Assembly: GCA_001828295.1 (NCBI GenBank)
Contig: MHYI01000101.1
Coordinates: forward strand, 583-7,429
DNA from: Planctomycetes bacterium RBG_16_41_13
GTDB lineage: Bacteria > Planctomycetota > Brocadiia > Brocadiales > Brocadiaceae
Length of the DNA: 6,847 bases
Direction: 5' to 3'
The notes beneath the pieces are model-generated. The model did not search any database. It worked only from the letters and a program-made list of their open reading frames with translations, and had not been told where the DNA came from. Shown piece by piece: positions 1-6,300 of this stretch (position 1 is the stretch's first letter; each line of letters opens with the position of its first letter). A program made the position numbers and the translations under genes.

Positions 1-553
1 GCTCGTTATGCGTCATATCGGAAGACGCCACTACGAGCGCATCGGGGTGCAATTTCTGCAGCATCTGGGATATGCACTTCCCGATGGTTTTCAAGTCCTG
101 AATCTTTCCGGAGGCGATGGTCATTACAACTATCTCTGTTTTCTGATTAAAATATTGAATAAAGGGTATTTGTACCTCTGCGGCATGTTCATACAAATGA
201 GCCTCCTGGTCTCTCTCTATAAGGTGGCAACTATTAACCAATTCATCCACCGCTTCCTCATTTACTGCAATCCCTCCAAAAGGGGTTATCCAGGAACCTC
301 CCGGCCAAATTGAATAGGGCTTGCCATACCCGGTATGATTTGGGGACAATATCACTACCAAATCCGGTATCGTAATGTGCGAATACAAACTTCCGGCAAT
401 ACTACCGGAATACATATAGCCCGCATGAGGAGAAACTGCCCCCAGAGCAGATTGTTTTTCACAATCCTTGATGATAAAAGTATCGATCTCATGTTGTAAC
501 CGGCTTTTATCGCCGCTGTAAAAAGATCCCGCTACTGCTGGTTGACGTATCAT
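1..553 (-). CDS. amrB: AmmeMemoRadiSam system protein B (MEMO family), 3' end outside the window
   Basis: The minus strand reads from ATG at 553-551 without a stop to the window edge, giving the first 184 residues. They begin MIRQPAVAGSFYSGD, the typical opening of MEMO-like proteins. Family motifs follow in order: SPHAGYMYSG (41-50), SPNHTGYGKP (70-79), a WxTPFGG segment (88-94), LYEHAAEVQIPF (120-131) and ASSDMTHNE (176-184). MEMO proteins share the fold of class III extradiol dioxygenases (LigB-like). His43 and His73 align by motif with two of the three metal-site residues of human MEMO1 (H49, H81); the third, a Cys near the C-terminus, would lie outside the window. The biochemical role in bacteria is not settled; the protein is often encoded with or fused to AMMECR1 and a radical SAM protein. 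Neither partner is visible, though either could lie beyond base 1. Full members are about 260-290 residues, so roughly a third is missing. The Shine-Dalgarno is weak (AGAGA, about 6 nt before the ATG). The family call is secure; the function is not. Confidence 0.93.
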   Translation of the reverse strand, partial: MIRQPAVAGSFYSGDKSRLQHEIDTFIIKDCEKQSALGAVSPHAGYMYSGSIAGSLYSHITIPDLVVILSPNHTGYGKPYSIWPGGSWITPFGGIAVNEEAVDELVNSCHLIERDQEAHLYEHAAEVQIPFIQYFNQKTEIVVMTIASGKIQDLKTIGKCISQMLQKLHPDALVVASSDMTHNE

Positions 554-668
554 TTTATTTCTCTATTAAATTTAGTTATTAATAAAAATAAGTTAGCGCT
601 TATGGGACAATGGCGTGTGCTACTGTTTTTTCGTAACTATTCAGCGCAAACATTACCCGACTCCAGGC

Positions 669-693
669 GGGTTCAGGTTTGCAACCTGAACCC
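669..693. repeat. Palindromic repeat, copy 1 (GGTTCAGGTT type)
   Basis: GGGTTCAGGTT (669-679) and AACCTGAACCC (683-693) form a perfect 11-bp inverted repeat with a 3-base loop (TGC). The same palindrome recurs at 832-854 with a different loop, so it is a dispersed REP-like unit and not a gene-specific site. No T-tract follows on either strand, which argues against a terminator. Confidence 0.75.
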
Positions 694-731
694 ATGAGTT
701 TATGCGGATAATGGGGCCATGTACTGTAGTA

Positions 732-779
732 AAATTCCAATACCCAAATCACAAAATCCCTGTTTGGAATTTGGAATTT
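732..779. repeat. AT-rich inverted repeat with TTGGAATTT direct repeat
   Basis: AAATTCCAA (732-740) is complementary to TTGGAATTT, which occurs twice in overlapping tandem (764-772 and 771-779). The loop is 23 or 30 bases. The sequence is low in complexity and looks like intergenic repeat filler. No function can be assigned. Confidence 0.45.
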
Positions 780-831
780 ATTTGTCATTTGTTCTGCCAA
801 TAGAAGCCTGGATTGAAAGTATAAAACGTTT

Positions 832-854
832 GGTTCAGGTTACAAACCTGAACC
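832..854. repeat. Palindromic repeat, copy 2 (GGTTCAGGTT type)
   Basis: GGTTCAGGTT (832-841) and AACCTGAACC (845-854) form a perfect 10-bp inverted repeat around ACA. It is a second copy of the palindrome at 669-693, with compensated arms and a changed loop. The right arm and its flank, CCTGAACCCGCG (847-858), recur as a half-copy at 976-987, after the neighbouring inverted repeat. Confidence 0.75.
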
Positions 855-861
855 CGCGCCG

Positions 862-954
862 GAATACCGAATATTGAATATCGAACAAGGAATATAGAAT
901 GATGAAGTATTTTACTTTAATATTCGATATTCCTTGTTCTGCGGTTCGGTATTC
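862..954. repeat. Imperfect long inverted repeat
   Basis: GAATACCGAA (862-871) pairs with TTCGGTATTC (945-954), and GAACAAGGAATAT (883-895) pairs with ATATTCCTTGTTC (927-939). The blocks are separated by unpaired bases and a central AT-rich loop. Two paired blocks in matching order suggest an imperfect hairpin of about 93 bases, in the size range of a small palindromic element or MITE remnant. It is flanked by the GGTTCAGGTT palindrome and its half-copy. Confidence 0.6.
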
Positions 955-1007
955 TCCTTAAAAAACCGCCTAAGGCCTGAACCCGCGAATGTAGTTCCAG
1001 ACCATTA

Positions 1008-1033
1008 CGTTCCCAAACAGGAGTTTGGGAACG
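1008..1033. repeat. Perfect 11-bp palindromic repeat (GTTCCCAAAC type)
   Basis: CGTTCCCAAAC (1008-1018) and GTTTGGGAACG (1023-1033) form a perfect inverted repeat with a 4-base loop (AGGA). It resembles short palindromes that recur between genes in several repeat-rich bacterial genomes, but within this window it occurs once. No T-tract follows. Confidence 0.65.
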
Positions 1034-1240
1034 AGTTGTGATTCGGTAATTTAATAGATTACGCTGAATAGTTACGTTTTTTCCCCTGTTGGCTAAATAG
1101 TTGCCATAATTAGAGAAAATTCCTTGAAAACGATGATAACAGATGTTATCTTTTTTATATAAATACCATTTCGATTCATCTGTTCCACAATTCTTCTTAA
1201 ACAACCCTTCCCAAATCAGATTTAGAGAATCTAAACAAAT

Positions 1241-1317
1241 GGCGGTGTAGCTCAGATGGTTAGAGCAGCGGACTCATAAGCCGCAGGTCGGGGGTTCGAC
1301 TCCCTCCGCCGCTACCA
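1241..1317 (+). tRNA. tRNA with CAT anticodon (elongator Met most likely; Ile2 possible)
   Basis: The 77 bases fold as a full cloverleaf. The acceptor stem is GGCGGTG with CGCCGCT (one G-T at each of pairs 1-72 and 6-67). The D arm is GCTC/GAGC with a GG-containing loop. The anticodon loop is CTCATAA with anticodon CAT, the variable loop is AGGTC, and the T arm is GGGGG-TTCGACT-CCCTC. The discriminator is A and CCA is encoded. The anticodon stem GCGGA/GCCGC has four good pairs and an A-G mismatch next to the loop. A CAT anticodon can mean elongator Met, initiator Met or lysidine-modified Ile2. Initiator is unlikely because the 1-72 position forms a G-T pair and the stem lacks three consecutive G-C pairs next to the loop. 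Met versus Ile2 cannot be settled by eye. It stands alone, convergent with the downstream minus-strand gene. Confidence 0.95.
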
Positions 1318-1473
1318 TACTTCCGGTCTTATGCAATGGAAGAGAATCACGCGTCTAAAAACTGTTAAAAAGTTGTAACAACTCAACCGGCATTAAATAA
1401 GAGTCTTTAATCAGTACAAGCGCCCCCGCGAACTTCCACGAAATGAAAAACCACGTAACAATTTAGTTTTTTG

Positions 1474-1549
1474 AAAAAGCAGGGGCGAAGCATTTGCCCG
1501 TTTGGGTATGAACGCATTTATGACAATTTATAGCAAATGCTTCGCCCCT
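1474..1549 (-). terminator. Possible intrinsic terminator of the pyrophosphorylase gene, formed by the palindromic element
   Basis: Read on the minus strand, the 17-bp hairpin begins inside the stop codon of the gene and is followed after GC by a run of five T (1478-1474). The stem is strong, but the 35-base loop is longer than usual for an intrinsic terminator, so this is a plausible secondary role and not a typical site. On the plus strand no T-tract follows the hairpin. Confidence 0.35.
1481..1549. repeat. MITE-like palindromic element with perfect 17-bp arms
   Basis: AGGGGCGAAGCATTTGC (1481-1497) and GCAAATGCTTCGCCCCT (1533-1549) are perfect reverse complements, 17 of 17, around a 35-base loop. 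The size and shape suit a short non-autonomous palindromic element. The right arm overlaps the stop codon of the minus-strand pyrophosphorylase gene by two bases: the stop is 1550-1548, and the A and G of TAG come from the arm. No target-site duplication is evident by eye. The rest of the spacer from 1318 to 1480 holds nothing recognisable. Confidence 0.8.
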
Positions 1550-2987
1550 AAAGATTCAAAAAACCTCTAAATTCCAAATCTTTAGCCACATTTTTTATTA
1601 AGTCCTCCTCATCAAATGCAAAACAGGGATTGATTTCAATAAATCCCTTTACATTATCATTAGAATCCTTCGGAATGGCAACCCCCGCTTTTCGCAACCA
1701 TTTGCCAAATAAATTTACCATGTCTTGTTGCGCCATTGCGGGAGAATCGTCTCCCTCTGCATTTTTTACCGGAGAAAACTCCTCCTTGCGGACAACTTCC
1801 ATGAGTACACCCTTTTTCACATGCTTTAAAACGTCAAAGATAAATGTCTCAAATTTAATTGCGTTATTTTCTTTCGGAGTAATCAAATTGCCGTTCAAAT
1901 CAATGAAAGGAACCTTTTTTGTTGCGATATGATACGGAAGGTAGGTTTCCATTTGAAACAGCTTTTCAAGAAAGGCGATGCTGAATATATGAATCGCAAT
2001 ATTTCCTGCATTATATTTTAAAGTGCCATCATTGTTTTTTGCATATTTATCCTCCTGGCTCAATTCTGAATACTCAACCACGTGCAAGTGTCCGTCAAGA
2101 GAAACAATCACCCCTACTTTTTCCTCAGGGCTGCGTTTTTTAACCACCTTCGATGACACCTCCGCGCCATCCTTCAGATGATAGCCAATAAATACCGGGT
2201 CTGCCATTTTTATAAGCACGTTATCCACCTGGTGATAAAAGATGTGCTTAATACCCCGTTCTTTCATATCATTTATAATATTTCTTTCCTGAAGGGCAAG
2301 AATTGTGCCTCCATGACCGTTCGGGCTCATTACAATATTTGACTTTGTATTCATCAAAATTTTTCCGTTCATATCTACTGCGGGAATCATTCGTTGGGTA
2401 AAGAAATATACTCGTTGTTGGTCAAGCCCGAAGAATTTGTTTGAACAGAAAAACTCCTTCGTATCGTTGTCATTTGTTTCGCTTGTCATAATATACCAGG
2501 GAAACATTGCGTTGTATTTCGTTTGAAGAGCGCATATTTTCTCGGCATGAAGTTGAAAAATGCTTTTCTTGTTGATTGGCGATATAGGGAGCATGCCCTT
2601 TGGCCCATCAATTCCCAGCCGTGTTCCCTGTCCCCCGGCAACGGTAAGGATGGCAATTTCTCCATTGCGCAAGGAATCTTCCCCCACCTGTTTCGCCTTT
2701 TCGGCAGCTTTTTTTTCAGTAATATTTTCCGGAATACCAATAATCGGTGGGGGTTGTAAATTTTTCCGAAACGTGTCAGAAGCTGAAATAAAGCTTTCGT
2801 GAAAAAGTTTTTGTAAAAGCGTAAAATCTATTAAAGATATCTGTTCCAAAAGATGCAGCTTTTCGGCAGGAGTTATCTCGCTCCACCAGCTAAAAATGTG
2901 GGCCTGCCCGGTTTGAAATGCCTTTTCTATAGGGTGTTTATAATCAGGATATGCTTTTTCAATACGGTCTTTGTTTACGGTATTCAT
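1548..2987 (-). CDS. UDPGP-family nucleotidyltransferase, UAP1-like (UDP-N-acetylhexosamine pyrophosphorylase type)
   Basis: This 479-residue cytosolic enzyme is predicted to join UTP and a sugar 1-phosphate into a UDP-sugar and pyrophosphate. Motifs, in order: AGGQGTRLG (117-125) with PKGM (129-132), the nucleotide-binding loop; MTSETN (167-172); SPNGHGG (221-227); HQVDN (252-256), carrying the metal-binding Asp; EKVGVIV (289-295); NAGNIAIHIF (326-335); IKFETFIFDVL (377-387); and EFSPVKNAEGDDSP (403-416). The last four blocks match the eukaryotic UDP-GlcNAc/GalNAc pyrophosphorylase UAP1 far better than bacterial GalU or GlmU, and the length is close to UAP1's (about 500). Residues 1-110 are the helical N-terminal region of that family. 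UDP-GlcNAc or UDP-GalNAc is the likely product, but UDP-glucose cannot be excluded. The start at ATG 2987-2985 fits the family; no clear Shine-Dalgarno precedes it. It is divergent from the large surface-protein gene and convergent with the tRNA. The stop codon lies in a palindromic element. Confidence 0.93.
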   Translation of the reverse strand: MNTVNKDRIEKAYPDYKHPIEKAFQTGQAHIFSWWSEITPAEKLHLLEQISLIDFTLLQKLFHESFISASDTFRKNLQPPPIIGIPENITEKKAAEKAKQVGEDSLRNGEIAILTVAGGQGTRLGIDGPKGMLPISPINKKSIFQLHAEKICALQTKYNAMFPWYIMTSETNDNDTKEFFCSNKFFGLDQQRVYFFTQRMIPAVDMNGKILMNTKSNIVMSPNGHGGTILALQERNIINDMKERGIKHIFYHQVDNVLIKMADPVFIGYHLKDGAEVSSKVVKKRSPEEKVGVIVSLDGHLHVVEYSELSQEDKYAKNNDGTLKYNAGNIAIHIFSIAFLEKLFQMETYLPYHIATKKVPFIDLNGNLITPKENNAIKFETFIFDVLKHVKKGVLMEVVRKEEFSPVKNAEGDDSPAMAQQDMVNLFGKWLRKAGVAIPKDSNDNVKGFIEINPCFAFDEEDLIKNVAKDLEFRGFLNL

Positions 2988-3126
2988 AATTTAACAGTAT
3001 AGTATTTTCTTTAATGGTTAACGTAAAGTTAGGTTGATGCGCATGGGGCAGTGCCCACCCTACCTGTTTAACCTGATTTACAAAGAATCTGGAATACACC
3101 CCCATTCAAACGTTGTGCAATATTTA

Positions 3127-3140
3127 CGATGAATAGTTAC
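3127..3140 (+). repeat. Third copy of the GAATAGTTAC motif
   Basis: CGATGAATAGTTAC matches CGCTGAATAGTTAC at 1062-1075 in 13 of 14 bases and is the reverse complement of the copy at 633-646 with the same single difference. Three copies in under 3 kb, all between genes, suggest a dispersed element end or regulatory motif. Confidence 0.5.
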
Positions 3141-3252
3141 CAATAAATTTTATTATACGATATTTTTTAAAATGTAAAATGTTTATTTTCCCCCGATATT
3201 TATTCGTAACCCCCCGCGGGAATATATCGTCCAATGTCCATAGGAGACCCCT

Positions 3253-3281
3253 TTGACCGGCTGCTTGGGATGCCTTATATT
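3253..3281 (+). promoter_or_regulatory. Sigma-70-type promoter candidate for the large surface-protein gene
   Basis: TTGACC (3253-3258), a 17-base spacer and TATATT (3276-3281) each match five of six consensus bases at ideal spacing. Transcription would begin near 3288, leaving a leader of about 70 bases before the GTG start. A weaker second candidate follows: TTGACT (3285-3290), 17 bases, then TACAGT (3308-3313). Neither has experimental support. Confidence 0.5.
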
Positions 3282-3346
3282 ATTTTGACTTCAGAGTACC
3301 AAGTTGATACAGTATGCGGGTGTTTTGTTTGTTATCGTATCTATAC

Positions 3347-3352
3347 GGGAGA
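3347..3352 (+). promoter_or_regulatory. Ribosome binding site that decides the GTG start
   Basis: GGGAGA lies just upstream of an in-frame stop (TAG, 3354-3356) and two consecutive GTG codons (3357 and 3360). From GGAG the spacing is 5 bases to the first GTG and 8 to the second, so 3360 is preferred. No ATG lies in frame before the mature domain, so a GTG start is required to keep the signal peptide. Confidence 0.6.
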
Positions 3353-3359
3353 ATAGGTG

Positions 3360-6300
3360 GTGAAGTATTTTCTTTTATTCAAATATCGCATTCATCAAAT
3401 CTTTTCCAAAAAGGGACGTCTGTTCATTTTCAGCGCCACCCCAAGCGTCTTTTTAATCGGTTTCCTTTTCTTGCTTCAACCGGTTTTACTCTATGCCCAA
3501 CTTGCCAATAGCCCATGGCCGATGTTCATGCATGATGCTCAACATACGGGTCAGAGTACAGACACAAATAGCCCGATAAAAAATGTGCTGTTCTGGAAAT
3601 ATCAAACGGATGGCGAATTTACCGCTTCACCTGTATTAGGGGAAAATGGCGCCATTTATATTGGCAATATAGCGGGTGAATTTTTGTCCATTCAGCCTAA
3701 TGGCGCAAAAAACTGGATCTATGAATGCGGAGACATCTACACCACTGCAATAGTGGATATGAATCGAACTATTTATTTTGGCTCTGATGATACCTATTTC
3801 TACGCGCTGGAAGAAGACGGCGCACTCAAATGGCGCTTTCAGGCAAATCAATCTATTAGCGCTTCCCCCGTAATTAACCCTCAAAGCGGTGTTTTATATT
3901 TCGGTGATGAAGGAAATTATTTATATGCCCTTGATACAGACGGGAATTTGTTACAACAAAGGAGGTTATCTGATGAAATATGGACTCCGCTGACAATTGA
4001 TAATACGGGAAAAATTCTTTTTGCCGGGACATTGGACGGGTATTTTTATGCAATAAATACCGATACCTTTGCGACCCTCTGGGGTTTTAATACAAACGAT
4101 TTTGTTACGGGGTCGCCTGTTATTGATGAGGAAAACAAACAGGTTATTTTCTCCTCTGAGGAAGGGATTCTATTTTGTATGGATAAATATAATGGTTCAC
4201 TCATATGGTCGTATGTTGCCGACAAAACAACATTTGAGGAATCAGCTTTGGCAATAGACGCCATTTCTGGGGCAAATGCGATTTACGCATCTTCATCAGA
4301 TGGAACACTTCATGCATTAGAGAGAATAACAGGCATTTTAAAATGGACATTTGAAACGGGGAACTTAATTACGGCGCCCGCAATTGACATAGACGGGACA
4401 ATATATTTTGGCGCGGCAGACAAGAATATCTATGCAATTAATAGTAACGGAACACTAAAGTGGATATACAGAGCGGAAGCGGAACTCTTCGGGTCTCCCT
4501 GCCTCGGCGGCAACGGCATTCTGTATATTGGCGGCGCCGGAGGAAATATTTACGCCATTGGTGTTTCTGCAGATAGTCCTAAGGCTGATTTTACCGCAGA
4601 ACCTACCACCGGCGGAGCGCCCCTTGACGTTAAATTTACCGATGCATCTACGGGAGAAATTTCTTCATGGTTGTGGGATTTTGGTGACGGGTCTACAGAT
4701 ACTACACAAAATCCGGTGCATACGTATGATGAAACAGGAAAATATACGGTAAGCCTTACGGTATCTGGTCAGGCTGGTTCAAACATGAAAACAGTTGATA
4801 ATTTTATTTCTGTGGCGGATACGCTGACGGCAGACTTTGCAGGAATCCCGACGTCAGGAGAGTGGCCATTGATAGTGCAGTTTACTGATAAGTCCAACGG
4901 TGAAATAGCTTCCTGGTTATGGGATTTCGGAGATGGCAATACCGATAGCACGCAAAATCCCATTCATATTTATTCCGGAGCTGGTAATTACACAGTAAGT
5001 TTGACCGTATCTGACGCTGTTTCTTCCGTAACAAAAACCGTTGAAGATTATATTTCCGTTTATCAGAGGAATTCCTCCCTCGAAATCGATCTGTCTGCCA
5101 CCGAAATAACGTTCGGTGAATCTCTGTCGGTTACCGGACAAATAACCCCACCCACCCAGCAGGCAGATGTCGTCATCACCTTTACAAAAAGTAGTGGAGA
5201 AACAGACACAAAAACGGTTACGTCCGGAAGCTCTGGTGTTTTTGATCTTTCCAATCACTATCCGTCATCGGGCGGAGACTGGAAAGTCACGGCAAGCTGG
5301 GAGGGAAACGATGATTACATGGCAGCGAAAAGCAGTGAAACACCGTTGACGGTGAACCAGGCGGCTGTCTCTCTCACGATAGAACCATCATCCTCAACTA
5401 TCCGGATTGATCAAACGGTTGATATCTCCGGCGTCATTACGCTGACGCCCGACAATGTAACTACAAGAGAGGCGTTCATTCAGGAAAATCTTAAACTGAT
5501 ACGGATAAATCCTGAAGGCGCATATGAAGATGTATTTGAAACCCAGCCTTTTCTGTCGGATGACCAGCTTCTGTATAATTTTACCATGGTAAGCTTACCG
5601 GTAATTGGCACATGGGAACTATTGACGGGATTTGATAATACAGAAAGCTTCGTTGGATATCAAACCACAAGCATAGAAATAGAGGTTGAGGGGATTACAA
5701 AAGAGGTAGCGGGATATGCCATCATTGTCCAGGGAAAGGTAAAGGGGGGCGATGGAACTGATTCCCATAACCTCACAACGAATTATATATACAACAAACT
5801 TGTTGAACGTGGTCTCACGGATGAGGGAATACAGTATTTTAATTACGATACAAAACAAACAGGGGTAGATGAAAAACCCTCACGCAATGCGGTCACAAAT
5901 GCAATAGAGTCCTGGGCAGGCGAAAAGATGAGTTCCCACCCTGCACCGTTATATCTGTTTTTGGTGGGGCACGGCAAGGAAGAAAAATTTCCCCTGTCTT
6001 CTGAAACCCTTACGGCATCCGATTTGTCAGATGCGCTTGATAGCCTGGAATCTTCGCTTAATGCTGAAGCGCTGGATGAACCAATTGTTGTGGTAATAGG
6101 CGCCAATCGTTCGGGTAGTTTTATTCAAAACCTGTCGAAGGCTGGGTCAAAACGTATTATTATCACAAGTTGTGATTCGGAAGAGATTGCGTATAAAGGG
6201 CCATTGGCGCCGGATGAAACGCTGCGGCACGGAGATCTTTTTGTCGTGGAGATTATGAATTTTCTTTCTAACGGAAAAACGATTAAAAGAAGTTATGAAA

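Larger units (their letters stand above)
632..1076. repeat. 15-bp inverted-repeat pair enclosing a cluster of palindromes
   Basis: CGTAACTATTCAGCG at 632-646 is the exact reverse complement of CGCTGAATAGTTACG at 1062-1076. The pair encloses about 415 bases that hold the other inverted repeats of this spacer. It may mark the ends of a decayed or non-autonomous mobile element, or be two independent copies of a dispersed motif in opposite orientation; a third, near-identical copy lies at 3127-3140. No transposase fragment is recognisable between the arms. Confidence 0.55.
554..1240. other. Repeat-rich intergenic region, no convincing gene
   Basis: This 687-base spacer lies between the amrB start and the tRNA. 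It contains several separate inverted repeats (listed individually) and AT-rich sequence. The longest reading frames here (minus 917-1204 and 600-800) run straight through the palindromes, have no recognisable domain and are probably fortuitous. A weak promoter for amrB could lie at about 570-620 on the minus strand (TTGTCC, then AT-rich sequence). A weak candidate for the tRNA is TTGAAA (1124-1129), 17 bases, then TATCTT (1147-1152), with TATAAA at 1158-1163 as an alternative -10. A small inverted repeat (TTTAGA/TCTAAA, 1221-1235) sits just before the tRNA. None of these regulatory guesses is strong. Confidence 0.7.
2988..3359. other. Divergent intergenic region
   Basis: This 372-base spacer separates two divergent genes. 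It contains a short palindrome (GGGCA-G-TGCCC, 3046-3056) inside the phrase GGGGCAGTGCCCACCCTAC, which looks like another dispersed intergenic repeat. It also holds a copy of the ATGAATAGTTAC motif near 3127-3140, a strongly AT-rich stretch (about 3138-3190), a weak CGATAT/ATATCG inverted repeat (3194-3229), and promoter-like sequences for the rightward gene. For the leftward gene, TATACT (minus strand, 3001-2996) could serve as a -10 very close to the ATG, but no matching -35 is seen. Confidence 0.6.

Noticed and set aside
600..800. Minus-strand frame of 66 codons
   Set aside because: It covers the first GGTTCAGGTT palindrome and low-complexity AT-rich repeat sequence, with no family resemblance.
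632..1033. CRISPR array formed by the repeated palindromes
   Set aside because: The repeats are of several unrelated kinds, irregularly spaced and in different orientations, with no regular repeat-spacer pattern and no cas gene.
1135..1156. GATAACAGATGTTATC hairpin followed by six T, resembling a plus-strand terminator
   Set aside because: The stem is short and AT-rich, and there is no plus-strand gene upstream that it could terminate; it may instead overlap a tRNA promoter.
917..1204. Minus-strand frame of 95 codons in the repeat-rich spacer
   Set aside because: It reads through the GTTCCCAAAC palindrome, the half-copy repeat and part of the long imperfect hairpin, has no recognisable domain and no good ribosome binding site; repeats of this type commonly open accidental frames.
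3314..3511. Plus-strand frame of 65 codons starting with ATG at 3314
   Set aside because: It overlaps the signal-peptide region of the large gene in another frame; the GTG-started frame has the ribosome binding site, a signal peptide and continuous domains.
6165..6185. Cys938 in TSCDSEE as the peptidase nucleophile
   Set aside because: It lies in the strand after the expected catalytic loop; the SGSF motif that normally follows the nucleophile is at 918-921, next to Asn916.
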